Shown here: positions 34,101 through 46,603 of the stretch, one piece after another
Numbering within the stretch: position 1 is the stretch's first letter
Layout of the letters: each line of letters begins with the position of its first letter
Source: Volvox africanus
Taxonomy: Eukaryota; Chlorophyta; Chlorophyceae; Chlamydomonadales; Volvocaceae
Assembly (NCBI GenBank): GCA_030268105.1
Contig: BSDZ01000010.1
Span: 534,001 to 598,000, forward strand
DNA: 64,000 bases
Direction: 5' to 3'
Program-made: the position numbers and the translations under genes
Notes under the pieces: generated by a model
Seen by the model: only the letters and a program-made list of their open reading frames with translations
What the model was told of the DNA's origin: nothing
The model's database searches: none

Positions 34101-37100
34101 TGAACGTGCTCCTTGAGGTGGCCCCCACCCTGCTGCTGATGGGTGCCACCTACTGGCTCATCAGTCGCCAGATGCGGCAGATGACTGGCATGGGAGGACT
34201 AGGCCGCGGCGGACTGGGGGGACGCAATGGCAGGGGCGGCATGGGCGGCGCGGGAGGCTTCTTCGGCATGGTGAGGCCGAGGATCGCATGCGGGGAGGGT
34301 GGGGCGGCAGGGAGCGAGGGAGGCAGGCGGACCTCCATGTAAGGGAATGATGCATCCGGTGGAAGTTTTCGTATCTCTAGTATGTATAGTACGATGCTGA
34401 TCCCGGAGGCTGGTGCGGATCCTGGGGCGCCAGTGGGGCCGGAAGGGGGGCCAACGCACGGAGGCAAAACAAAGGCAGGATTATTAAGAAGTCCAGTCGA
34501 AGCTGGAATGTGTCAAAACCGTATTATGATTATTGGAGAACGCGTGGTCGGTGGCCCTTGAGGAGGACGCTGGTGGGTGGGAGGGGGCATATTCGGGCGG
34601 AGCATCTGGCCTTTGCGCATCTGGCCTTACGAGGAGATATTTGCAGTTTCATTGAGACAGGTAGCTGATAACTGCAGCGGCTTATAAGCACGGTCCTGCT
34701 CCTCTAAACACAATTAAACTATGACCGCACATCTCTCTAAAGACTGTGGTGGTGGTGGTGATTGTGTTAGTTTAGTCCTCTGGTAAAGAGCTTTGTAGAA
34801 GCTCCCATCTCCCCACCCACCCCCATTCCACTTTCCTTACTTTGGACGACGTCGGCCATCATTCGACCCTCACGGTTAGTCTTCCCTTCTTCAGTATCAG
34901 CACCAGGATTCGTTTTATCCGACTTCCCCAACCCCCCTTGTTAACCCCACCTCATGCCCACATCTTCAGTCGAAGGCCAACGTATCCTTTATGGACAAGT
35001 CAAAGGAGCGTATTGTGTTCAGGGACGTGGCGGGCTGCGATGAAGCCAAAACCGAGATTATGGAGTTCGTAGACTTTTTGAAGAATCCGAAGAAGTACAT
35101 CGACCTGGGAGCGAAAATTCCGAAGGGCGCGCTGCTCGTGAGTTGTGCGCACGGGGATCCAGTAAAGGGCATGCTAGGACAGGGACGGGGAAGAAGAGGA
35201 CAACCAGATGGTGACGAGTATATGTGCCAACAGGCGCAGGCGCAGGTATGGATGGAGGGGGTGTATTGTGTAATGCGTATGTGGCAATTCTTGCGCACAG
35301 TATGTGTCAGTTGCAAGATATGGACAGGTTCGGATGTGGCTTTTAGGATACGTTTTAAGACGGTTATGTCGAGTCTGTCTGAGAGGCGGTTATTTCGAGT
35401 TAGGTCCGCCAAGGTGAGGGCAGCTATTCTCTCACCGAGCGTTGAAGTTGAGGCATGGATATATACCTTTCCAAGAGGTTGGATATGTGTTCGTGTCCCG
35501 TCCCTAACCCACACACATCCGCGTCCATGGCAGGTTGGCCCCCCTGGCACGGGCAAAACACTGCTGGCTAAGGCCACGGCCGGCGAAGCGGGAGTGCCCT
35601 TCCTTTCCATTTCTGGCAGCGACTTCATGGAGATGTTCGTCGGGGTGGGGCCCGCCCGAGTACGGGACCTGTTCGCGCAGGTGGGTGCAGCGAGACTGGA
35701 CAGATCTGTGCTCATCGGGGAGGAAAGAGTGTAGGGCTTGTTTGTTTGTCGGGGAGAGGGAGCGGTATATGTATGCGTGGTTCCTTCGTTGACATGTATC
35801 GTGGTACAATATAATACGCTGCTTACAGTTCATTATCGATTAACTTCTCATTGGGTTCCCATTATCCACCTAGCGCAGGCGCGCAACCAGAACCCCTCCA
35901 TCATCTTCATTGATGAGATCGACGCCATCGGCCGGGCTCGCGGTCGCGGTGGCGCCATGGGGGGCCACGATGAGCGAGAGAACACGCTCAATCAGCTGCT
36001 GGTCGAGGTGAGGATCTGGGGAGGGGGGGGGAAGAGAAAAAGATGGGGGAGAGATGGGTAGGCAGTAAAAAGGGAGGGAGGCGCAGAAAGGGGAGGGGAG
36101 ACGAGGGACTTCTTTTCCTTCTTTCCTCTTAGGCGAGTTGTACGTGATGCACGGACTGGCATAATGAAGTGGTCCGAGTAGGACGACAACGCCAAGGTGA
36201 AGTGTATGTGCAACAGTTTGCTCAAACTGCGGCATCCAACCCCTTGTACCTCAGATGGACGGATTCGCCACCACAAGCGGAGTGGTCGTCCTGGGTGGTA
36301 CGAACAGGCCCGACATCCTGGATAAGGCCCTGCTGAGGCCGGGAAGGTAAGTTAGTGCCCTGGCAGTGGGCAGGGAACACTGCGTGGAACAGGTTTGTGG
36401 CTAAGGCTTCTTAGCGGGGTTGGGGCTAGGGTCAAGGCACGTGGGAGATGGGGAGGGATAGAGTCCGAGGGAGTTTTTGTGGGGCTGGCTGCGGCTTTTT
36501 TGCAGTCGCCATTTTTCAGTTGAGCCTGTACTCCATTACCTCCGTCGAATAGTGCATGACTTTGCTCGCCCCAAGGTTTGACCGCATGATCACGGTGGAT
36601 ACTCCGGACATCAAGGGGCGTGAGCAGATATTCCGGGTGCACCTCGGGAAGCTCAAGCTCGCCCGTGAGGCCGATTTCTACGCGGAGCGGCTTGCAGCGC
36701 TGACGCCAGGCATGAGCGGCGCTGATATCGCCAACGTGTGCAATGAGGCGGCGCTTCACGCGGCGAGGAAAGACAAGGTCTGCAGTGTGGGGTAGAGGTG
36801 GTGCTGTCATAGACTCCAGCTGATGGTGGGGCTGCATTATTAGGTCTTAGAAGTTGTCTGGTCTTGATTCTGTCGCGGCGTGGCATCGGACGATGTAATG
36901 TTTCGTCCGCCGCTTCCCCCTGGAGCTGACCTGGGGCTCTTTTCGCTGTTTTGTACCCCCCACGCTGATGCACGCTGTTCGCAGGACTCGGTAGATTTGC
37001 CGGACTTCGAGGCGGCTATTGACCGGGTCATTGGCGGGCTAGAGAAAAAGAACAAGGTGGGTTGAGGGTTTTGGGGGTGTGTAATCAATTCTTGGTCAGG

Positions 37101-39486
37101 GATCCTCCTATCGTATCGTTTTTCGGTACGATATGATACAGGGTGCATACTCGCCTTGTGGGAATGATGTGCGACGAGCCGGTGGACGGGAGGCAGGTGT
37201 CAGCTTTTGTGCGCCACATGGACGCGTTTCGTTAGCTCGCCTTCCTTAATCTCTTTGCAAGTCCTTCTCACATAAGGCCGTGACTCCCCTCCCTAACACA
37301 CACGATCACTAAACTCTCCTCTATGAAAAATTTCCTCACCCTCTCCAATCAATCGATCAATCAGTTTAGTTATCCATTCTGTCTGTATATTTGATGCCTT
37401 ACCCGCAGGTCATTTCGACTGAGGAGCGCCGTACAGTGGCTTACCACGAGTCCGGCCATGCGGTGGTCTCCTGGTTCCTTGAGTATGCAGAGCCTTTGCT
37501 GAAAGTGTCCATTGTACCTCGTGGCACCGCCACCCTTGGCTTTGCGCAGTATCTCCCCAACGAGAACCTGCTGCTAACGAAGGTAAGGGGCGGTATCTGG
37601 TGGCGCTTGTGGGTTCGTGCTTTCAGTATAATGAATTGATATAATATTAATTTATCATATTGAAAGCACGTAAGCCTGCGGTTCGTGGTCATTGCAATCG
37701 GCGATCTCTGCCTTCCTCGTCTGCCCCTTACAGGCAATCAAATGACATGTCCGTCACACCATTCTGTTTCCATTTGTTCTCCGTTATCCCCTCACCTTTG
37801 TTTCCCCAAAACTCGCCCACTCTTCCCTCTATGGTTTACTCGCATCTCAAGGAGCAACTGCTGGACCGCGTATGCGCAACTCTGGGCGGTCGGGCGGCTG
37901 AGCAGGTGATGCTGGGCAAGATCAGTACGGGAGCAGTCAACGACCTGGAAAGAATCACTCAGATGGCGTATTCGCAGGTAAGGGCATGGAGGGCGGTCTT
38001 CCGACTCGTGGGTCGGGCTTAGGGGAGAAGAGGGAGCAGAGTTCCAGTATGCTAAAGAAAAGGGAGGTGTGAGGAATGCTGGAATGTTTCATGTCAAGGC
38101 CCTCTGTGTTAGGGATTGAGCGATAAAGAATCACGTAATGTGGCACCTTGTGGCGGCAGTATTCCAGACTCCTTTCTCTGCCTGTCGGTTCTCTTATGGC
38201 CTGCCCGGGAGCTCACATGCTAGCGCTTTGAATTACGGGAGTGGCTGGACGGGCGCTCACTAGCCAACATCCTCGTAGCGCTTCATACCGCCTCCGTTGG
38301 CCCCTCACCCTCTTATTCCCTGCTTCAGGTGGCGGTGTACGGCATGAATGAGAAGGTGGGACTGGTGTCCTTCCGCATGGAGCGTGACGCCTTTGACAAG
38401 CCCTATTCGGATGAGACGGCCCGACTTATCGATGAGGAGGTGAGTTTGAGGACTATTTAGCGCTCTTTTATTCCTCTCGAATTAATGGTTAATTGATATT
38501 TTAATATATATTAATATAATACTCTTTAGTAATAATAAAAGAAAGAAATATATTAGTGAGAGAGAGACTCCTCTTAGTGTCAAATTGACACACTTCGGCT
38601 CTCCTCCGCAAATCAGCTGATTACTCAGCAAGGTACCATCGGACTGGTTGGTATACGGTTTGATGTGTTGGAGTTATCCTCCTGGGTGAAGACTGCTGAC
38701 GACACCGATCCGCATACCCAACACTTTCGGGAAATATTAGAGCCCGTTCTCCCATGGGTTCCTCGTCTGTCATAGAACCCATCTTCCTCTCCTTGTTGTC
38801 GTTGCCCGTGTCCGGCCCCTACCCTCATGCACTCCGCACCCACAGGTCCGCAGCTTTGTGGACATGGCCTACAAGCGCACCGTGGCACTGGTGGAGAAGC
38901 ACCGGGAACAGATTGAGGCCATGACAGCAGAGCTGCTGCGAAAGGAGGTATGCACCTGGGCACCCTACCCTAAGCACCTATGCACGTGCATGATGTGGAG
39001 ATGGGGACGGTGATTCGCCTGTCTGTCTGAATGTCTGTTTCCTCCCCTCCGGGTGCACAGGACGGTGTACAGCTTAGTTGCTTTAGGCAACGGATCGCAA
39101 CGGAATTGCGGTTGCTATTTACCCTCCTGAGTTTAGGGTTTCGGGCTTTTAAATTTCAGCCGTGGATCTTTTTTACTTTCTCATCTCTTACACTGCAGGT
39201 GCTGAATTTGGATGATGTTGAAAGGTTGCTAGGCAAGCGGCCTTTCATGTGCCAAGAGCTCCGGAATATCGACCGTTTCAGGCACGGCTCCGGAGCCAGT
39301 AAGGCCCAAGAGCTGGTGACCGGGGAGAAAACGATGGAGACGGAGACTGGGCCTGGGGAGGAGGAGGGCGGCGCTGGTGGCGATGGCAGCGGCGGTGCGA
39401 AGGAAAATTCAGATGATACGAGTGGTGATGAGAAACGGGTGGAGGGCAAGAAGGGGCGCCGGCCCGGTTTGGTGGTCGCGACGTGA
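31192..39486 (+). CDS. FTSH3/10: Mitochondrial m-AAA protease, FtsH3/FtsH10/AFG3 type (17 exons, complete)
   Basis: Exons by frame-checked splice sites: 31192-31428, 31530-31590, 31659-31781, 32178-32386, 32936-33219, 34078-34270, 34970-35137, 35534-35680, 35879-36007, 36255-36346, 36576-36777, 36985-37056, 37409-37582, 37852-37977, 38329-38439, 38846-38947, 39199-39486 (2718 nt, 905 aa). The order is: Arg-rich amphipathic presequence ([10 protein letters not shown]...); membrane helix 1 (about 149-167); intermembrane domain with '[12 protein letters not shown]' and '[16 protein letters not shown]'; helix 2 (about 315-333); AAA ATPase with Walker A GPPGTGKT (427-434), Walker B IIFIDEID (482-489) and SRH arginines near 545-551; M41 peptidase HESGH (652-656) with third zinc ligand D728; and an acidic Gly-rich tail. 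The family forms hexamers in the inner mitochondrial membrane that degrade and process membrane proteins. This is the only copy in the window with exons 1-4. The tandem duplication starts in intron 4. Confidence 0.94.
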
Positions 39487-40697
39487 GCTGCGGGTGGTTG
39501 TAGGGTGCAAAAGTGATTGGCATGTATGTATTCTTCCAGGCTGATGTCTCTCTGTGTGTCCATGCTGTGCCGGTAAGGATGTGTACCTGAACATTATGCT
39601 ATCCAAATGTTTGGGGTGAGCGGGGTATGGTCATTGGATAGGGCGCCTCAGAAGCGCAGAAGACGCGAAGAGATGTGTAACAAGGTGGGCGTGCCATCCA
39701 GTTCTCATGTTTACTTGCAACCTGAAGGGCTTCACAGTCACCGCCAGGGGCGCGTCTGATGTTGCAATCCTGCTTGACGACGAGCAGGTACAGGCCTGTA
39801 ACTTGAGGTGAGGCAGGGGTAGGTGGTTTAGGCAATGAACTCCGATGTGGAAGGCTCTGTGTGTTTTTTGATGTGCAGGGAGAGCTTGCCTGGATAAGGT
39901 GAGACAGAGAGATTTATGGTGTCAAGTTGCTTACTGCAAAGTTGCTTTCGCGCTTTGGTCTGTGACGGCGCCAAAGGGGAAAGGACGCATCGCCATCTCA
40001 CTGGTATATGGGGTCGCTACTTGATATGTACATTATCGGTCTGCGGAGTCTCCCTGGCAGCTGCGGGCATTGCGGCATAGTACATGGTTGTTATGTAGAC
40101 GGCTGGGCATTGGGGTGTATTCTGTAAGGGCTGAGGTGCTGCTCTTCCTTTCCTTTGGGTGATTTTTCGGAAAAACGACAGGCGGTCACCCGGCCGCTGT
40201 CATTTCCGAGTGTTTCGCCGCTGTCCCGGAGAGCAATCCCCCGGACCCTCGTGCACGCCTATATAAAACCTCCTGTGCAGCCAGCCTTGCGGGCGTTCCT
40301 TGTATCCTGGAGAGATGACCCTGATACTTGATCGACAACCAAGCTTTGCGCGTACTGTCGACACCATCTCGGCGATGGGTCAAAATACAATCAGAGGACC
40401 ATTCAAATGGTGTATTACGACGCATCGAATACCCTGATCACCCAAACGCCTCTTTCGCGCGCAATCCTAGCAATAAGTCCTCTTACTCTCTGACGCATCT
40501 TCATTGGCGCCGTCCTCTTGTGTAATGTTACAGCCTCCCTGGGGCCGCTGCCCTTCTCCTGGGGAGCTCCTGGTCTTGTGCTTTTCACTCAGTGACAATA
40601 CTGGGAAGTATTTAGCATGTAGGTGGGTCCCGTGAACCCACACACTATCCTGAAGCTCTGTTGCTGCCTTTTTCCCTCCCCAGCCCGTTTAACAATG
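39487..40697. other. 3' ends of FtsH and TOP6B (convergent intergenic region)
   Basis: Holds FtsH 3' untranslated sequence with TGTAA candidates at 39,676, 39,797, 40,123 and 40,521, and the TOP6B 3' untranslated sequence on the other strand. A TATATAAAA (40,260-40,268) precedes a 40-codon frame at 40,315-40,437 of unknown meaning. No other gene was recognised. The same region recurs at 53,590-54,800. Confidence 0.6.
40521..40532. terminator. Two-way poly(A) signal TGTAA/TTACA
   Basis: TGTAATGTTACA gives the chlorophyte poly(A) signal TGTAA on both strands, two bases apart. It lies 166 bp beyond the TOP6B stop and about 1 kb beyond the FtsH stop. The role is inferred from knowledge of green algal genes. 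Confidence 0.5.
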
Positions 40698-43600
40698 TCA
40701 TGTGTATCCAGTCAACAACTTCACGACGACATTGTTCGCGTGAAGCTCCAGGCTGTGACTGTGGCGGGCGCTGAGGGGCACTAGGTAGAGCGGCTCCTGC
40801 AGCACAGCAGGCAGAGGTACGAAAGGCACACCAGGAGGAAAAGGGGTTTTGCCGTGCGTCGTGATGCACGGCAATTACCACGGCACCTGGATAAACAACA
40901 TTAAGGTAGCGGAATTACTGAGTAATAAATATTGAGTCCACTATTTTCAAACCAAATAGCCATTACAAAAAAGGTGCTCGGGAGCTCGTAACATGTAAAC
41001 AGCAGCGCGTGATTATTCCCTGTGGTTTCCGTACCTTGGCCACGCCCGCAGCCAGGCCTTGCTGTACCTGGTACTCGAGCGCCTGCAGAGGAAGAGGGAA
41101 GAAGAAGGGGGAAGAACCTCGGCGTGTGTAATAAAAGGCACTGATGGTCCGACCACAGGTTGATTGATTTCCATTGGGATGAGGCGGCAAACATCCCCCT
41201 CCTGGAGGATGGGACTCCCAGCAAGGGTTGAACCCAGAGGCCTATAATAAGGGGTTCGGCGGGTAGTGGTCGGGGTTGCCGATGCGTCCCACTCGGAATA
41301 CCTGGATCATGACTTCTGCTGCATAGGGGACTGCATTGACCCTTCATACCACTCGTGCTCCTTTGACCACCCAAATCCATCCCACCCCGGCCAAATCCAA
41401 CTGAACCCAATGTACACGATTCCAAAATTGAAGCTGTTAAAAAATAAGCCCCATACAATTCTCTTCTGCCTGCAATGATCCAAAACACATGCACAGTTCA
41501 ACAAAGCATCCATGCTCTTATCCAAGCCCCGCGTGTCGTTGTACAAAGCTGGGATCTCTTCCGTAAGTCGCACCATGTCCGTGTCAATCCGCTCCACATA
41601 CTCAGTAAGCCGCGCCTGGAGTGTCGCCGCCGTCAGCTCGTGACTCGCAACTGCCGGCAGCAACTGCCGCGAATCATGGACCTCCAACCGCCGCCGCTTC
41701 GCCGTGGCCTCCTGTTCGGGCTTCACCTCCTCTTTGTCCCCCAGGGCGCTTCCACTGCTTCCACGTCCTCCACCGCCTGCTTCAATAGCACGCTCCGCCA
41801 TCCGTTCCAAAACCGAGTAGACCGCCTTGGCAACATCGGGGATGTATTTCGTGAGGTTTCGCTTGCGCTGCTTCTGCTCCTTGGCCGCAATCGCGCGGAC
41901 GATTTTCACCTTGAGCTGCAGACAACACGCCTGAGCAATGGAGGGGAAACGGGGGGAATGTTAACAGTTGGTCGCACGTCGTTCACTGTGTCGACGCGAA
42001 ATGATTGGAGAGGGATTAAAGTGGGGCTTTGGGTTGGGTATAATTGAAGAGCACATTTCTGGACGTATGCACACACAGACACACAGACACACACACAGAC
42101 GTTTCTTGGCACATACACATAACGCACTTAAGTGCGCCCGTTCGCAACACGTGAAAGTTGAGTTTGCGGTTCCGTTTTCCTTCCACGCCTCACATCTTCT
42201 CACGGGCTCGTCGCATTCAACACCTCCCGTCGTTTCCGAAGCAGGCACATTCTGTACCCACCAACCTGGATCGCGGACTTCACCGCCGCCACCATTTCCT
42301 CCACATCATCACCGATGTACTCTTTGCCCGCGCCCTTGAAGGGTATCTTTGTGCTCACAATGCTCACGAACACACCCACCTGGCAGCGGCAACAGGGGAC
42401 GCGATATAGGTCCCGGGGCCGGTGCCGCAGGCCGGCATGGAGGGCAAAGAGATCAAACGAGAAGAGGACCGAGCAAGACAAGAAAAGATATCACCTGGCA
42501 ACGACAGCAGGTGACGCGGGGTGTGATAGTTACTACACGATGAAATAGATAAGCCACCCCACGTGGGGGACTTTCCCCGGTTACCTTGTCGGTGGCCTGG
42601 TTGATTTTGTAGGACGCCCAGTTAATGCGCTTGAGGGCGGTCTTTGTGATAACGTCGGAGCCGCCTTCAAATAGCAGCGGGATGCGGTTGGCGAAGCGGT
42701 GCACGTTGATGCCTGCACCAGGTGTCCAGAAGGTATTCATATACGTGTTTGTGTGAATGTGAATGTGAATGTGAATGTGAATGCGATTGCGATTGCGATT
42801 GCCATGAGAAACGCAAACGATTAAAGGGCAGCGTGTTTTGAAGTTGACAAGTGGCGTTGAAGAATGAGGAGGAGGAGTTTTGGAGCCTGCCTTTAGCTGC
42901 CCCTGTAGACCCTGCCCGAAAGGGGTAGTGTTGCGGCAGGTGATAGTCATGGAGCGTTATCCAAGATGATGCTGATAATGAGGAAGAGGAGGAGGAGGAG
43001 CGGGAGGAGGAGGAGGAGGAGCAGGAGCAGGAGGAGGAGGAGCAGGAGGAGGAGGAGGAGGAGCAGGAGGAGGAGGAAGTGGCAACCAACTAAAGGTCAC
43101 ACATACCTCTCTTCGGCCCCGAGCGTCCCCTTTCTCAGACTTTGTAATGTGGAAACACTTGATCGGGCATATCACGACTTCCCACACTGATACGGATTCC
43201 CCAACCCTAGTTAAAACCCATCACTCACCCGGCTTGATGTCCCTGCCGCCTACGCTGACCGCCGCCTCCACGATGAAGGCGTGTCCCTCGAACACCCGCA
43301 CATCCCCCTGGTGGGTGGCAATCATGTCAGGGGCCAGCTCCTTCATAACACCCAGGCGGAGGTTGTATTCCCCTGGGAGCGGAGAGAATGGGCGCCAGAA
43401 AAGGTGCGTGAGTGTTAGGGAAGGAAACTGTCCATGGGTGGCTAGGGAGCGTTAATTGCTGAGAGGGATCCGCCTCGTGCCAGCGAGAATCAAGGGGTAT
43501 CGCCCCTTCTCTCAGCTCCTTGCCCCTCTGCCCCTTGCCCCTCTGCCCCTTGCCCCTCTGCCCCTGGCCCTTCTCCCACTGGCCCTGGTCCCTGCCGCTT

Positions 43601-45696
43601 GAGAGCTCTGATAGACTCGGTTGGGTTACTCCCAGTGGGCTGCATGTCCAACAATCGAAATACCGTAGCCGCCGAATGCGGTCGCGGTGTCATCAGATCC
43701 CGCTGCGTATCGACTTCGGCACCTGGTTCGGTTACCCGAATAAGGTCCCCAGAACCCGACTTCCTGGCTCACCCGCGGGACTTAGGTGGTCGCCCTTGGG
43801 GTCATCGAAGCGGACCTCGTGGAGCAGCTGGTGCAGCCGGACGACCTGCACAGAACGGGGATGCGCTCTGGACGGGTATGGGGCCAAGAAGGGCGGGGGA
43901 TGTGGGGAAGCTGGCGTGGTGTGCAGCGGGTGCACAGTTAAACCCGGGCTAACCCCAGTTAACCCCGGTCAGCCGGTCGGAAGGCCCCTCTATTACATTG
44001 GTTACCAGAGCTCCCTCCCCCATCCGCATGTGCGCTGTGATGAGGCATAGCTCCTCAGGAATCTCTGCGTCTGTGAATTCTTGTTTAAAATCTTCATATA
44101 CTCGCATCCTCCAACTCGTAAGCACCTCCACACACCATCAGGCCACCGTCGTGCCCTCACCAGAAACGTCACTTCGGAGCCATCCCATCCCTATAAACCC
44201 AACACACACACAAACACATGGCAACGTCCAATAAAAGATCACACGCGTGCACACACATATACACACATACACACCTGTTTGTCTGTTAGCTGTCGTGGGC
44301 TCATGTCCCCCTCCACCCCAGCCTGCATCTCCCCCACCAGCCGCTCTGCACACACGCGCGCAAACACAGCAGCAACAAAATAATAGTAAAGGCCGAGTTG
44401 ACAATTCGTTAATGCTGTTGAAGAGCACAATAAAAGTACAATGGGATCCTGTGTGTGCTCGTGTGTGTGAATGAGTGTGTGCTTGTGAGCCCCAGAGCCA
44501 TCCACGTGGCGGGTTCACAGCCCGGCCAGGCAGCGCCCAGGCAGCTCTTGAAGGCCTCACCGGCAAGCGCAGGGCTGACGCAGTCGAACTCTTTGCGCAG
44601 GAAGGCAGTGAGTGTCTTGGTTCCCGTGGCGGCGATGAGGCGCTTAACGAGCTCCAAATCCACGGACGATGGGTGGTGCTTGGTAGCACGTGGGGGCGGC
44701 GGCATCACATCCGTACGGCGCCTGGAGGATGGGGCGCATGGGGCAGGGCGGATGATGGATAAACGAGACATGTTACCGCTCGGCAGGGGGACAGGGGGCA
44801 GTTTAACGTTTTGTTCGGAAGATCGTCAGGAATTACAACATCTTTAGGGTTATAAGGTGATTTTCTTTGCTAAAACCGCTTTCATAAGATGCATAAGCTC
44901 GTACTACGCTACGAGCGTTGGTATTACTAATTTGGTGCTAGGAGCCTAGGACGGTGTGTCCGCCCCAAATACGGTTATATGTCCTCCCACACGCAACCCC
45001 CCGCCCCCAATTTGCCTGGTGCCCCAGGGCCTAGCCCCCAACCCTGGTGTACGTCTAGTTCAATGGAAAAAGTGCATTCCCCCTCCTATGGCCCCGGCCC
45101 GCCTGAAGTTGATCCGCATGCTGTTCTTGTCCTCCTCCGCCTTATATGTGAAGCAAAAATGCGCGTACGGCGTAATGACGGCGATCTGCCGCAGGTAACG
45201 CACGATCTTGGATCTGCGCCCCCGATGTGCGCGGGGTGGTGGTGGGCCGGGGGGATGAGAGCGGGATGTGGTGATGTAGGGGCCAGACAACTCGTCCACG
45301 ATAATGTAACATCTGATACACCATACATATTGAGTGCACCATTATCCTCCCCCCACTTTCACATAGGTTACACACGCAGTCCTTTTCTATTCCTTTCTTT
45401 TCCTTTCCTCAGAAGGTCAGGTACGGCAAAACCGGAACCTCGTCGTCCCCTCCCCTCCCCCCCAATGCCAGCCCCACCCAAACTCCAGACCTGCAGCAGC
45501 CATAGCAACCCATTTGCGCCTACCTCCTCCCCCACCCAAAGCACTAGGCCCCCTGCTCGGGCCTCCAGCCTATGCCCCGTCCCCGGCATCTCACCGGTAA
45601 TATTGCCAGTTGCCCTCTATGGTGAGACTCAGCACGGATCCGTGCCACTGGTCGGGGTTGGGCAGCTGCTCCTCCAGGTGCACGTTGGGCTCATTT
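40698..45696 (-). CDS. TOP6B: DNA topoisomerase VI subunit B, unit 1 copy, 5'-truncated
   Basis: Exons from the 5' side: 45595-45696, 45103-45213, 44561-44721, 44275-44345, 43773-43845, 43229-43372, 42585-42712, 42266-42379, 41574-41930, 41035-41082, 40698-40796 (stop TGA at 40698-40700). All phases agree, giving 469 codons. Diagnostic segments are 'WHGSVLSLTIEGNW', 'SKIVRYLRQIAVITPYAHF', 'RATKHHPSSVDLELVKRLI' (helix-two-turns-helix domain), 'SPAGEYNLRLGVMKEL', and the transducer 'RIPLLFEGGSDVITKTALK' with 'VSTKIPFKGAGKEYIGDD'. The plant enzyme is a type IIB topoisomerase working with TOP6A, needed for endoreduplication; B binds ATP and opens the gate. About 200 N-terminal residues (the GHKL ATPase with its ATP site) are absent from the 900 bp before the duplication junction. 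This copy alone cannot make active enzyme. The intron 44722-45102 has a GC donor. Confidence 0.92.
42740..43090. repeat. Simple repeats in a TOP6B intron
   Basis: A GTGAAT run (about 42,754-42,783) and a GAGGAGGAG/CAGGAG tract (about 42,981-43,080) lie in the intron between 42,713 and 43,228. Serine-rich, proline-rich and arginine-rich frames across them are artefacts. Confidence 0.85.
43520..43572. repeat. 15-bp minisatellite in a TOP6B intron
   Basis: About three and a half copies of CCCCTTGCCCCTCTG in the intron 43,373-43,772. Repeated in unit 2 at +14,103. Confidence 0.85.
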
Positions 45697-46603
45697 CTGT
45701 TACCGGATTACGGGGGACTCAGTTGCGTTATTGAACTATTTTCTTTGTTTTCTTAACTTCTTCTGTTCTATTTTCATTGCGGGAAGCAGAAGCGGCCGCG
45801 AATGGGTGCGGAGTCAGGGGTCTGATATCCGGGGAGTTAAGGAGTTAGGCGTTTGTATCTTGTAAGGCATTCGCTAGGTGTTAGGTGTTGAGTGTTAGGT
45901 GTTAGGTGTTGGGTTGGGACGATTAGGCATCTGTATCCGCGTATCCTCTGCAGTCCCATTTTCGCTTCGCCGTCTGCCGGTCCATAATATATCCTTGACC
46001 TGACCTGACCTGACCTGACCCAATCAGGAAAGTTTCCTTAACAGCAGCAGCTCATGCAAGCAAGGAGGTCAGAGCTGGGCCCAGCGCAGCTTGCTGCACC
46101 CACTACAATATACGTGTGTTGTGTGTGTGTGAACAGTAGAGAGGTCCGGAACCCAGAGTTAGTGATTGTCTGGTGGCGGGAAACGGGTAGAGGTTTGAGG
46201 AGTAAGTAATGGCGGCCCCGATGGCAACACACCCATCGCAAGTAGGCCTCTTCGGCGCACCTCTTAACCCCACATTCATGTTTCCCTGCCTGACCCCACT
46301 GCATACCCTCCTCTGCCACAACACCCGCCTCCTCCCCCCAAGGCAGCACCCGCCTCCCTTCCCCATTCCCATCTAATTTCTGTTTCTCCACACATATGCA
46401 AATATCTCTTTTACATTATTATTGATGTTATATATAACATAGTATTATAGTAATAATTTACGAAATCCCTCCTTCCTCCGTTTCTCCACCTAGGTTCCCT
46501 GATGTAATTGTCAAGACTAAGACACATTGCTCAGCGTCCGCCATCACGCAGGCTTTCCTGGAACCCTCTCTCCCCTTCCCCCCGCCTACAAACATACACA
46601 CAC
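45697..46603. other. TOP6B upstream sequence to duplication junction
   Basis: Contains a GTTAGGT-type minisatellite (about 45,876-45,915), four and a half TGACC units (46,000-46,020) and a GT run near 46,115-46,131. No GHKL ATPase exon was found on the minus strand. The last stretch ends in ACACACAC at the junction with unit 2. Confidence 0.6.

Larger units (their letters stand above)
32501..46603 (+). repeat. Tandem duplication unit 1 (14,103 bp)
   Basis: A direct repeat with period exactly 14,103 bp. Similarity to the next units starts at GTGGTGGCGGGG (32501 = 46604 = 60707). The base before differs (G in unit 1, C at the later junctions). It carries FtsH exons 5-17 and TOP6B exons without the ATPase domain. 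Confidence 0.98.

Noticed and set aside
34966..35715. 249-codon minus-strand frame antisense to FtsH (also at 49,069 and 63,172)
   Set aside because: It lies opposite coding exons 7 and 8 and the intron between them, has no recognisable domain, and the sense strand is explained by FtsH.
34991..35734. 247-codon plus-strand frame as one FtsH exon
   Set aside because: It reads through intron 7. The GTGAGT donor at 35,138 and the CAG acceptor at 35,533 restore the continuous '[13 protein letters not shown]' sequence of the family.
42667..43187. Serine-rich, proline-rich and arginine-rich frames
   Set aside because: They come from the GAGGAGGAG and GTGAAT simple repeats in a TOP6B intron.
44979..45734. 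251-codon plus-strand proline/serine-rich frame
   Set aside because: It is antisense to TOP6B exons and intron, with no family likeness. The minus strand gives a clear TOP6B match.
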